A stretch of DNA of 64,000 nt from Hericium rajendrae (taxonomy: Eukaryota; Basidiomycota; Agaricomycetes; Russulales; Hericiaceae): NCBI GenBank assembly GCA_033439255.1, contig JAVRDV010000016.1:372001-436000 (forward strand), written 5' to 3'. Shown here piece after piece: positions 50,117-62,000 of this stretch. The position numbers and the translations under genes are program-made. Under the pieces are notes generated by a model. That model worked only from the letters and a program-made list of their open reading frames with translations, had not been told where the DNA came from and did not search any database. Positions within the stretch are counted from its first letter, which is position 1; each line of letters starts with the position of its first letter.

Positions 50117-52513
50117 ATGGATTCGCGTCCGTCTAATAAAAGACCGAGTCCGTCTCCGCAGGCGGGGTCGTCTAGCAAGCGGCCCAAATCCCTCCGAGCT
50201 TGTCTGGCCTGTCGCAAGCAGAAATGCAAGTGCGAATACAAGCTAGGATATGACCATACTTGCCAGCGCTGCCGCACGCTCAACCTCGTCTGCACGTTCA
50301 ACAACGATGAAGACACTGTCGCGCTGCTGTCTATAGATGCGCGACACGGTTCAGACCAGCCCAACAGTCCGGACGAGTCGTCTGTAGAGATGGCAGCGCG
50401 CATCGAGACCCTGGAGGCGGCTGTCCAGTCTCTCCTGGCCGCGCAAGGCTACGAGTCTCTCGACGCGTACCGACTAAATTTCGAGGAGCTTGCTGCGTCC
50501 TCTCCCGCGTCTTCCCAGCCCGCCGCTCAGTCGCCAGACTCGATTCCTATGAAGTCAACTTCTGACTCTGACATTCTGTCCATCCCGATACACCGATGGT
50601 CGGTGCCGTCCCTGGCAGTCCGCGACTTCATCCTGAATCAGAGAGGCCCGCAGTCTCGCTCGACCTCCGGTGTGAATTTGACTTTGAGCGGCCTCATAAC
50701 ACCGAAGCTCAGCGAGGATCTTCTGCGTATGTGCGTAGGACCGGGGTCTTCAGCTCATCCGTAATGTCTGACAGTCGCATTGTTCTTCTAGATTCGGGCA
50801 GCTGTACCAGCCATGGCTGCCATATACAGTGCCGCTACCACCGTCCTCCATCCTGCTCCTCCTGACCGTCTACGTGCTGGCCTTCCGCCACCTGCCCGTA
50901 TCGGCGAGGCGCGCATCACTGTACCAAGCGGTCTTGCAGCGGTTCTACAACTGCCTGATGGCCTCGCTGATGTCGTTCTGCACGGAGGTCGAGACGGTCT
51001 TCGCGCTCTCGATCATCTACAAGTGGGCACCGCCCGCACCGCCCGGCACGGACATTAGCTACTGCCAACCTGCGTTCTTGCTCGGTGTTGCGTCCCGATT
51101 TATGACTAGCCTCGAAGTCGACCACGCGCCGGCGATAGTGCTTCAGACCAAGCGGAATCCCACGGCGTTTGGGAATCTGTCGGCAGAGGAGCTGAACGCT
51201 GTTCTCGAAAAGGCGCGCCTGGTATGTACGCCATCGTGATTCCATATCCACAATGAACCTAACGAGTTTCCTAGCAATATACGATCTCCTTAGATAGGAA
51301 CGCGTGAGTACCTTCACTTTACGGCTTGTAAGGTGCCAATTCAACCGCTAAATCATCATTTCACTTCAGAGCAATACTTGGCACAAGCCTGCCTCCAATT
51401 CCATTCCCAGATCCACAGCCTGCCTTGGTTCTGGGCCCGCCAGACGTCAGCAACCCGGAAAACTGTCGTGATGCTCGCATGATCTACTATTTTGCTCTCC
51501 TGCAGATCGCCACCGAGGGCATGGAGATTCCTGGGCCCGGTGCTTCTGCCGTGGGGCCTGGACCTGGCTGGCTGAACGCCCTCGTGCAGCACGGCGACGC
51601 GGTGCTTCATAAGCTTGACGAATGGGACGCGGACTTCACTCGTGTGCTTGGTAGGCCGAGCCCATTGCCCTTTGTCAGTCGCTCGGCGCTGATTAAGACT
51701 CGCACAGCGAACGTCCCCGATTCCCAGGTCTTCTACTTCCGCGTGCTCCACTGGGAGTACTGGGGCTACCGCCTCATGATCCTGACTCGCCTTATCGTTG
51801 CGTGCAGGCATGGAGATTCTTCCGACCTGCCGTTGAATGCCATCGGCTATCTTCACGAGACGCGCTTGGCGCATTTATCGCGGTGGAGCTCGCTATCGGG
51901 CCCCGTTGCAGAGGCCATCGTGCGCGACGCCGTAGTAGGCGACGAGCTCCTGGATATTCTAGCCGTCGTCCCCGACCACGTCTTCAATACGGTCATGTTC
52001 GCTACTGCGTACATCATCAAGGGCCAGACCTGGTCGCTCGATTACACCGTCGGCGAAGTCAAGTACGAGGAGACGGACGCCATCGTGAACCGCCTCGTCG
52101 AGATGCTGGACAAGATCTCGCTCCGGAACGACCACCTACCGAAGAAATTCGTCGCTCTGATTCACGCACTCATGCGCAGCTGGAAGGAAAAGCGACGGCG
52201 GCTGCGAAGGGCCGCGGAACGCTGGGTCTCCACGCGACCGGGGAGATCGAGCGACAGCCTGAGCACGAGCTCGACCGCCGGGCCTGTATCGCCTCTGAAT
52301 GGCGTCGTTGGCGATGTCTTCAACCTGCCATCCTTCGACGTTATGGCTTTCGATGGAGATCCTATCATGCAGTACGCCGGTGCTCCGGATGTTTCCCTCG
52401 ACCAGTTGGTGGACATGTTTGGGTACAATTTCTCCCAGCCGTCGCTGCCATCTCAACCGCAGTACGCCCAGTCCTCACCGCAAGCACAGCACTCATTCTG
52501 GCCGCCGGCCTAA
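50117..52513 (+). CDS. Zn2Cys6 fungal transcription factor
   Basis: A probable nuclear regulator with unknown targets. The start at 50117 gives MDSRPSNKRPSPSPQAGSSS; an in-frame ATG at 49985 is possible. The binuclear cluster is LRACLACRKQKCKCEYKLGY then DHTCQRCRTLNLVC, with the C-x2-C-x6-C-x9-C-x2-C-x6-C spacing plus one extra Cys inside the basic loop, all in one exon. A short coiled coil (MAARIETLEAAVQSLLAAQG) follows. The fungal-specific middle region spans about 50785-52180: FGQLYQPWLPYTVPLPPS, VFYFRVLHWEYWGYRLMILT and VMFATAYIIKGQTW. An intron after LLR (donor GTGCGT near 50732) and small introns near 51223-51370 restore the frame. The C-terminal end is Pro/Gln-rich (SLPSQPQYAQSSPQAQHSF). 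It lacks the micro-exon arrangement of its downstream neighbours. Confidence 0.9.
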
Positions 52514-54629
52514 GAACTTCTTGCCAGTCTGTGGCGCCGTGTATATATTTATCCCCTTAAAAGACGGGACTCAACTTAGGTACGGCCTTTACAGACCGTC
52601 GGTCTATCTTCGTGTCACTCAAGCCGCCGCGTTTACAGGTGCTTGGCGGGATCATAGACGCGGCACTGGACGGATCGACAACTTGTCAGGGTCGGAAGCA
52701 TCCCTGCCGCTGTTTTTGCCGTAGTATTCCCACCCCGTCCACTCCACGCCCGAGTAACGCCTGCCAGCTAGTGCAGTGCTAGCGCGCAGACCAGAAGAAA
52801 CGTCAAGTAGATATGTACTACTACCAGTGCTCGATATGCCCATGCGATGAATACCCTGGACTCTGTACTGAAGCGACGCGAATATGCTCGGCCCTGAATG
52901 GACTTCACAAACCGATCGCGAGTGCCGATGCTCTGCTCTCACGAATTACAGCGGGATCTTGTGGCCTCATGTGTGGGGCAGAATTTCGCGATGTTCCATG
53001 CCGTGTCATCGCGCGTACAGCAATGCGCTTTCCACATTACCCCATGCGGGTCAATTGCAGCCCCACACACCGGTTGTCCTCCGTCCGCCATTTGCGCCCA
53101 AGTTGCGCCCTTCCTCCAGGCTTCTTGCGCAGTCTGCTGTGATGGACGTCTCCGGCGAAAATTTCCTCCGTCTAGAGCGGAGCAAGGGTTTTTCCGCTTT
53201 CTTTGCCTTCCTGGACTCCTTTGATGCAGAACGAGGAAACGGCAAGGTCAGATCCGGACACAGCTCTGTACGTTCCTAGCTGCGGAGTGCTCAATTTGAG
53301 TTTCCCCGTCGTATCGCCGGGTTTTGCTGTGTTGGTCGTCGCCATAAACTACAAGGAACGATCACCCAATGCGGACACCACAAGGAAGCATCGAGCCACA
53401 AGAAGACTGCGGAGACGGTCTCGTCTGGCCTCCTGCACCGGTGACGACGGTGTCGTGGCTGCACAGGAACTGATACATTTCGACTCGAATTCTTGTTAAA
53501 TGGCTGTACATGGGGGCAAATTATTTACGTGGCTTGAAATGCTTTTCCAAGAAGGAGGAAAGAATGATGCGTATTCCGCAGTGACCCCAATGAAGAGTAA
53601 AGCGGTCGCGCGCACGATAGCCAGAGATACATTTGAATGACGATAAATGGCATTGAATTTTTGGAAAAAATCAAGAGTCGTGTCTCAGCGGACGAGAATT
53701 CTGTCCCCAGTCACTGAGTCAGTGTTGATCCCATCCAACGACGCCACAGGCCACCGTTGTTCTACAACGCGAAGATCCGCACGGTGGGTTCAATTCTGTA
53801 GAAACGGCGGTATAAACTGAACTCAAAATAGCGAGACGAGATCAGATATCAATTGTTTCGACTTTCTTCCGACGCCTCGTGATCTGTGGCATGCTCAGAT
53901 CCGAAGTATAAAATATATCGGTCGCTCACAACGTCGGCCGTAGCATCGCACTTCGAAAGTCCTTCAGGAGGGACTTACCCGAAGTGGTTAAGGACTATTG
54001 AGCTGTCGCTCGCCGCTGATTTGAAGGATGCGAAAACATGGGGCCAGAGCATCGATTCTTGCAAGACCTCACCGATCACCGGCCACCATGCAATAGTGCA
54101 CAGCAGCTTCAGAATCTAGAGCAATGGACAAGCCAAGGGCCCTGGGAAGTGTACGAGCAAAGAGACTTGCTGCTGCTCTCTGTATTTCTGGGAGTGAGCC
54201 CATCGTGGATCGAACCATACATAATGCAATATGAAATCTTGTCATAGATGTGCTATTTGACTCACTTGAGAACGATGGGTCCATGTGGAACATGCCAAGG
54301 GGGCCAATAGGGACCTTGTATAGGATAGGAGTAGGGACAAAGTGACGTCGTGCACGTTGAACAGACGAAGAGAACGATACGATGGATCCACCTGGATCTA
54401 GGATGAATGAAACCAGTCCATTTGACAGGAACGAAAAATTGAATAGACGAGGACCGCTTGGCGCCGAAGGGAAAGGCTTACGAATCCTCAGCCGAGATGA
54501 GCGAGGAGTCCACCTTTACAAACCACAGGCTTCCGAGCCTGCTTCAGCCCAGTTCCTCTCCCTCCCACTGGGCTATCTTTCGCCTGTGTACTCTCATCAT
54601 CTGCTCGTCAGCCCACGAATAGCGATCCC
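52514..54629. other. Two-kb gene-poor region
   Basis: No recognisable gene. CACTGAGTCAGTG (53712-53724) is a perfect palindrome around TGAGTCA, the Gcn4/AP-1 core. An open frame ending near 53279 (MDVSGENFLRLERSKGF) has no support. The last 100 bp before 54630 is CT-rich. The rest shows nothing. Confidence 0.4.
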
Positions 54630-57600
54630 ATGTCTTCAGCGGACGAAGATCCTAACGAGAATGAGAATGCCCAGAACGCGAAGAAGCGGAGGGTCCAGAG
54701 AGCCTGTGATGTTTGCAGGCGAAAGAAAAGTACGTGTTTTCTGACTCGGATCTAAGTACATATGCTCATGTTATTGGTAGTACGATGTAGGTTGCCATGC
54801 GCAAGATGGTGGTATCTAATTCCAAATTCCTAACGGTTCTTTCAGGTGATGGAGGTCAGATGCCGGGTAACAGATGCTCGAACTGTATCGCGTACAACTT
54901 CGAATGCACGTATGTCGAGGCAGCCAAGGTATGTACTCCTAACGGTTGATATCCATCCGAACGCTCTAAACGACCGTCCGATGTAGAAACGCGGGCCTCC
55001 GAAGGGGTGCGTACATATTCCACTATCATACTTCCGCATAATTCACCCCTTTCCCGTAGGTACGTCGAGAGCCTCGAGTCGCGTCTAGAGAAGATGGAGG
55101 CTCTGCTGCAGCGGGTACGCCGTTTCATCCTGTACTCCGAATTCTGAGTCATTGACAGAGCCCCAGCTATGCCCCGATGCCGATTTCTCACAAGAGCTTG
55201 GCATGCAGTTAGACCGAGATAGCTGGCCTCGTGACGGTCGTGCTGTCGACAGACCACCTGGTATCACCGTCAACAGTGGCTCAAACCTCACATCATCTCG
55301 TATGCCCTCCCCGGCTCCTAAGGCAGGAGAGAGCAGCGAGGCTACTCCTGGCAACGATGAATTGGAACCTAGCGACGACGAATACGTGCAAACGAAACTT
55401 CTGCAGGAGCGAATGCGAGAACTCTCTATCAACCCAATGCAGAATAGATTCTTCGGCAAGTCCAGCGGCGTGAGACTCGTCCAGACGGCTCTTGATCTCA
55501 AGTCTGAGTATTCCGGGAAAGAACCGCAAGATGCTCATACCGATATGCTCCGACGACCTGAGTTCTGGACGCTACACCCAGTCAGTACGGCTTTTCTGCT
55601 ACCGAGGCGATACACTAAGCAGTCTTTTGCAGTGGGAACGCGTGGAGCTTCACTCGGATACAGGCAAATACACATATCCAACACAGGAACTGATCCTGGA
55701 TCTCGTCAACCTATATTTCAAGCATATCAACGTACTTCTACCGCTCTTGCACCGCCCAACGTTCGAAGCGGCCCTTGCGGACGGCCTTCATCATCGTGAT
55801 GAAGGCTTCGGCGGCGTGCTGCTCCTCGTCTGCGCTTGCGGCTCCCGATATTCCAACGACGAGCGCGTTCTACTCGAGGGCACGGAGTCATGGCACTCTG
55901 CCGGATGGAAGTGGTTCTCACAGGTGCAGATGGTCCGCAAAGCCCTTCTGACGGCCCCATGTTTGTATGACCTGCAGATGTATTCGGTACGTCTGTTATC
56001 ATCTTGCGATGGTCGGCGGTGGCTCAGGCATTTGGGTAGCTGGCTGTATTGTATCTCCAAGGTTGCTCTGCGCCGCAAGCGTGTTGGACTATGGTCGGTA
56101 TCGGAATACGTGTCGCGCAGGATGTTGGTGCCCATCGGCGAAAAGTCTATAATGCGACGATCACTGTTGAAGATGAACTCTGGAAGCGGGCATTCTGGTA
56201 AGCCTATCCTTGGTCTTGTGTGGAGCAACGTCCGCTGACCTAATTGATTAGGATTTTGGTTGTTTTAGACAGATTAATGAGCTCTTCGCTCGGCCGACCT
56301 TGCGCCATCCAGGAGGAAGAGTCAGTCCATTTGTTACTCGGTCATACACCCCAATCTGATTGACATACTTATCAGTTTTGATATCGATTTTCCAACTGAA
56401 TGCGACGATGAATATTGGACCCATCCTGACCCCGAGCAAGCATTCAAGCAGCCGCCGGGGAAGGAGACTTACATGTCTTATTTTATTTGCTTTTTAAAGC
56501 TTAATCAGATCCTGGCTTTCGCTTTGAGGACAATAGTGAGCACAGCATGATTCTTGCTTTGCGTAATTTCTAATCGTGTCCGATTTAGTACTCCATCAAC
56601 AAGTCAAAGATCCTGCTGGGTTTTGTGGGCCAGCAATGGGAGCAGCATACCGTTGCGGAACTTGACTCCGCCTTGAATAAATGGATAGATTCCGTCCCAG
56701 ATCATTGTATGTTCAGATCAGATCTGACAAGGTCTATACTGACTTTGGTGATTCCGTCAGTGCGTTGGGATCCTACTCGAGAGCATGACATATTCTTCCT
56801 GCAATCTGCCAGCCTCTATTGCACATACTACCACCTGCAAATCCTCATCCACCGCCCCTTCATCCCCTCGCCTCGAAAACCATCTCCACTGTCTTTTCCG
56901 TCCCTTGCCATTTGCACTAATGCAGCGCGATCATGTAGTCACGTCATCGACATCCAGCGGCGTCGCACACCCGGTACACCGTTTCCTAACTTACAGGTCA
57001 GATAAACCTAATCCCCTTACCCCCTTCCAGGCTTATATGGCTCATTGATCCTTGTCCAGCTGCCTGTCTTCACAGCTGCAGTCGTGTTGCTGCTGAGTAT
57101 ATGGGGTGTAAAGCGATCAGGCGTGTCCATTGATCCTGTCAAGGAGATGGAAGACGTACATAAGTGCATGCGGGTGCTCAAGGATGCCGAAACTAGGTAC
57201 GTACTGGCCCTACTCATATGATCAGCTTCTGATACAACGGTCTCATAGATTCCATGGAGCCGGGAGACTATGGTATGTTGTCAGAGCGCTAAACTGTGGA
57301 ACTTCTGATGCATTTTTTGTGAACACATCTAGGGATGTGCTCTACGAGTTAGCCTCGGTAGGCGACTTGCCCTTGCCGCAGCCCAGTCCCGCTGCGTCCG
57401 TCAAGCGTGAGCGGGACTCCGACAGCGTTTCAAACAACTCTTCACCTGCAGCTGCCGTCTCTTCGCCGACCACGCCACAATCGCAGGATGCGCCACGTAA
57501 CATCGCAGGCTCAAGACGAGTCTCCACCCAGACTGCCTCTAGATCGAACAGTTTGTCAATGCGCCAGTCTTCGTCGTCCACCACGCAGCCACCCGTGGTG

Positions 57601-58240
57601 CCATCGCAGCAAATACACACTTCTCCCCTCGCCACGAATCCCTATTCGTACACCTCACATCCCATGAGCAGTGATGAACTCGGGCGGATGCCTATATATC
57701 CTAATATTCCCCAGGCTCCCGCATCTATGGGTCCGTCCATCGACTCTCTCACCAACATGTGGTACATGCACAGCGGACATGGACCCGAGGCGGCGTCTGG
57801 CAGCACCCATCGCTATGATCGGGCCGATGACCTCGCAGGGATGTTCCCCGTCGACCAGCTGGTGGGCGAGGCCATCTTCACGCAGGGCCTCGATATGCCC
57901 CTGGGTGGCCCGTGCATGATGGGCGGCACACAGCAGGCGAACGGATACGGCTACCACGGGATGTCGTCGGGACAGAGCGGGCACATGCAGCCGTCGGATC
58001 CCGGACGATCGACCTACGGGATGGTGCAGGACCCACAGGGAAATACACGCGCCGTTCCGAGCCAACAGAGCGCTGCCCCGTGGGCTGCGGCGCCTACGGG
58101 CTTCGAGTGAGTCTTCGGGTAACGTCCTTGCGCCAAGCCACTCACACTTCCCCGCCCGCAGGTTGGACGACTGGGACGCGTATCTCGCGACCATATCGGG
58201 CATACAGCAGCATATGCCGGGCGCTCCGCCTGGACATTAG
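54630..58240 (+). CDS. Zn2Cys6 transcription factor with 6-nt micro-exon (paralogue A)
   Basis: A probable nuclear regulator. The start at 54630 gives MSSADEDPNENENAQNAKKR. The zinc cluster is CDVCRRKKIRC, a nine-residue spacer, then CSNCIAYNFEC (Cys at residues 26, 29, 36, 46, 49, 56). Residues 34-35 and the first base of Cys36 come from a 6-nt micro-exon, TACGAT at 54781-54786. A coiled coil follows (YVESLESRLEKMEALLQR). The fungal_trans region includes FFGKSSGVRLVQTALDLKSE, FKHINVLLPLLHRPTFEAAL, GFGGVLLLVCACGSRYS and LQILIHRPFIPSPRKPSPLS. A 24-nt mini-exon at 57249-57272 encodes FHGAGRL. The long Ser/Gln/Met-rich C-terminal region may activate. A last small exon gives LDDWDAYLATISGIQQHMPG and ends at 58240. 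At least 13 introns are needed. It is the tandem paralogue of the gene at 59018, with the same domain order and intron positions. Confidence 0.92.
54781..54786 (+). other. 6-nt micro-exon in the zinc cluster (paralogue A)
   Basis: TACGAT lies between an intron at 54730-54780 (GTACGT ... GGTAG) and one at 54787-54845 (GTAGGT ... TTCAG). It completes the codons Ile, Arg and Cys, restoring the C-x6-C spacing of the zinc cluster. Skipping keeps the frame but removes the Cys. Confidence 0.85.
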
Positions 58241-59017
58241 ACAGCGTTTTTTTTTGATCATCGTGGTGTAGCGTTCGTTTCGCCCTCGTAGCTGTCGCAC
58301 TGTTGTCTCTTTATACTTCATTCACGCTCTTCGTTCGTATACTAATGCTCCCCGTGTATCAATAGTTCCATCCGGAGATTATCGCGTGTATAAATAGCGA
58401 AGCTTTCTCCTGCTGCCATAGACGATCTTGCATGTGAATTTTGCATCGGGCAATATGAGGATACCGATTTCTGCACGTTGTTAGACGCTTGTTGGATGAT
58501 CCGTGGTTCGAGGACCCATTGTGCGCGATTCCATTGGATTTGTGGTTTCATGTCTGCCAATCATCCACAGCGACGGGCGCCGTGCTATAGTGACCGCCGT
58601 TCGGTATCGTACAGTGGGCTTACGCGCTCCTCTGCCTGGGTATGGGGTCAAAGAAAACTCTGCTGGTTGCACTCTGGTGTACTGCGTGCCGCTCTGGTGT
58701 ACTACGTGCCGCCTTGTCGGACAGTCAAGCCGAACGCTGACTTTGGCCTGACTCTGCCTGACTCGGCTGAAAAATATGTAACCAGCACAGTTCTGTTTGC
58801 TTCTTTTTTCCACTCATTGGATTCTTGACATCCAATCAGCCTCGTCAGCGAACTGCCCGAGGGCCGAAAAGGACACGATCGAACAAATGATCATTTACGA
58901 GACCTGCCATATATAGGGCACGATGCCGGAGTAGACGCGGCCCCGGAAAGGGCCTTACATTCGGAACAGCCTCCCGCGGCAGTAAGTCCCATTGCCCATT
59001 CTGTCTCATTCTTCAAC
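58241..59017. other. Intergenic region between the tandem paralogues
   Basis: 777 bp. It contains a 20-bp direct repeat (CTCTGGTGTACTGCGTGCCG at 58672-58691 and a copy with one change at 58692-58711). TATATAG at 58910-58916, about 105 bp before the start codon at 59018, is a candidate TATA box. Confidence 0.5.
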
Positions 59018-62000
59018 ATGTCGTCTGGAGAGGAAGACTTCAGCGAGCGCGAAACCGAGAAAGCCAAGGAGTTGAAGAAGCGGCGGGTACAGAGTCAGCG
59101 TGCGTGCGATAGATGTAGGCTCAAGAAAGGTGCGTCCCTGAGTTAAGACTAACTGTATGACGATCATGTGCTGACGGTAGTTGGCGAACCACGATCTGCA
59201 GTCCGATGTACGCAGAATGCTCTGCTTCATACTGCTCACCAGTTGACACGGCTGTGTAGGCAATGGCGGCCAGGAGCTCGGAAAGAAGTGTTCGAATTGC
59301 GAAGCGTATGACTTCGACTGCACATACAACGAGGCCACCAAGGTGCGATGTTCACTCATGCAGGGGAGCCTGGTGTCTTATCATAAATGCAGAAACGTGG
59401 GCCATCCAAACGGTTGGTTGCTTACTGCATTCGCGCCGTAGTTCGTTAATTAATGGACGGAAGATATGTGGATAGTCTCGAAGCTCGGCTCGAGAAAATG
59501 GAGGATTTGCTGAAAAAGGTGTGTCTGGAAACAGGTATTCTTCGATTGTCCAGTGACATGTTATATCTTCCAGGCTTATCCGGAAAGTGATGACTTGCTC
59601 GCTCAGGCCGGACCCTCCCAAGAGGCACAAGCAGGAGGAGCAAGCACACCATCAACCGATTACTACAGCGACGATGACTTCGAGCCTAGCGAAGCCATCC
59701 AACAGAAGCTCAGCGCAATGTGTCTGCACCCAATGTCCAACCGCTTCTTCGGGAGATCTAGTGGCGTCATGCTGTTGCAAACTGCGTTGGAGCTCAAATC
59801 AGAATATTCCGGCGTCGACCAGGGTAAGTTTGACACCACTCACGGGCCCCATCGAAAGGACAGCTGGGCAATGCATCCCGTGAGTCCGCTATGGGCATCA
59901 TCAGCTATTCATGCTCATTGCCATATCTTCGGCAGTGGGAGATAGCCAATTTTATGCCAGAACGGCAAAAATACGATTTCCCTGAAGCAGACCTTCTGGC
60001 CCATCTTATTGACTTATACTTCAAATATGTCAACATATTTATGCCCCTCCTTCATCGCCCAAGTTTCGAGAAAGCCCTCGCGGACGGTCTCCAATATCAT
60101 GACGAAGGTTTCGGCAGCGTGCTTCTCCTGGTTTGCTCCACAGCGGCCAGATATTCCTCGGACTCGCGCGTACTCCTCCCCGGAATTGATAACTGGCAAT
60201 CATGTGGCTGGCGATGGTTCCGGCAGATCAGGCTGACGCATAGGTCCATCATCGCCGCCGGTTGTCTTTGCGATTTGCAACTTTACGCAGTAAGCGCACG
60301 CTGACCAGTGATATTCGAGCCGTTCTAGCTCACGCAGCATTCTTATAGCTATCTATCTTATTCTTACATGGTTGTTCTCCTCCGCATGCTTGCTGGACCA
60401 CCGTTGGCATCGGCATTCGTCTGGCGCAGGACGTGGGTGCTCACCGCCGGAGAATGTATTCTAACACGCCGAATGCCGATGATGAGCTATTGAAGAGAGC
60501 ATTCTGGTAATGTCTTTCAAATATTTCCCTCATATAGCGCTCTTATGTTCATGCTGGAAAAGGGTACTTATTGCTCTGGATCGTTGGATGAGTTCTATTT
60601 TGGGCCGTCCGTGTGCCATATCGGAGGAAGAGTGAGCAATAATCCTCCATCACAAATTCTCGCCATATCCTTATTCATCCCAACAGCTTCGATGTGGAAC
60701 TTCCAATTGATTGCGATGACGAATATTGGGATCATCCAGATCCCGAAAAAAGGTTCAAACAGCCTCCAGGAAACCCATCGAAACTGTCCTACTTCAACGC
60801 TTTCCTGAAGCTGACTTCGATACATGCCTCCACGCTTAAAACCATTGTCAGTGCCACTTCCAGTTCAGGTGTATCCGCACTTACCTTGTTGTCCCGCAGT
60901 ACGCGACCAATAAGTCACGGGTTATGCATGGTTATGGCGGCGAGGAGTGGGAGCAACATGTTGTCGCCGACCTGGACTCGCAGCTCAATAGCTGGGTAGA
61001 CAACATTCCCCAGCATCGTAAGTTATTCTTCCTGCATCCCTTTTCTGTCTAATCTGGCGATAGTCCGTTGGGATCCAACAATGAAAAGCCATCTCTGGCT
61101 CGCGCAGTCAGGAAGCCTTTATTTGAGCTATTACTACCTACAAATTCAAATCCACCGCCCCTTCATCCCCTCAGTACGCAAGCCATCGTCCCTTTCTTTT
61201 CCATCCCTTGCCATCTGCACGAATGCGGCGCGGGCGTGTAGTAACATGACCGAGGTTCTGCGCGTCCGTCTGAAGCATCTTTATGCGCCGAATTTCCAGG
61301 TAAGTGTGGATTCATAGACATTGCGGCTATGTCCTTCGTCTGACATGCTGATGAAGGTACCTGCATTTGTTGCGGGTGTTATCTTGCTCGTGAGTATATG
61401 GGGTGCGAAGCGGTCTGGGATGTCGCTCGATCCGGCAAAGGAGATGCAAGACGTTTATAAATGCATCAAACTGCTGAATTTATCGGAGGCAAGGTATAGA
61501 GATGTTTTGCAAGTCTTCCGTCTGCATTTTGCTCATGCGATTTTAGATGGCATATTGCGGGGAGATTACGGTACGCGCGCCTTGTGCATCTCCAGGAGTT
61601 CCTATTGACAACCGTCCGTGACGAATTAGTGATTTATTGTGCGAGCTGGCTACCATCGGAGAGTTGCCACTGCCGGAACCCAGTCCACCATCATATAAGC
61701 GGAGAGCAGAGGACGATTTTCCTGGCGTCGGCCAGCCCCTCAGTCCTGCCTCCTCCACGACCACCCAATCTTCGCCTGCAGCCGACGCCCTATCCGAGGG
61801 ACAGCGTAAATTTGCTGGCTCCCGTCGTGTCATGCAATCGTCTTCAAGTCAGGCCCCGTACCCTGCGCAGACCTCCATGCAACAGCAAAAGTACACGTCC
61901 TCTACGCCCTTCGACACCGACCAAGAGCTCTCTGACTCTGCTGGATACTCCTATCTGAACACGCCTACCCCGGCGGCCACGGGTCTCCGCCGCACACAAG

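Noticed and set aside
54205-54260. Minus-strand tRNA (B-box-like GGTTCGATCCA)
   Set aside because: No matching A box or cloverleaf arms could be found nearby.
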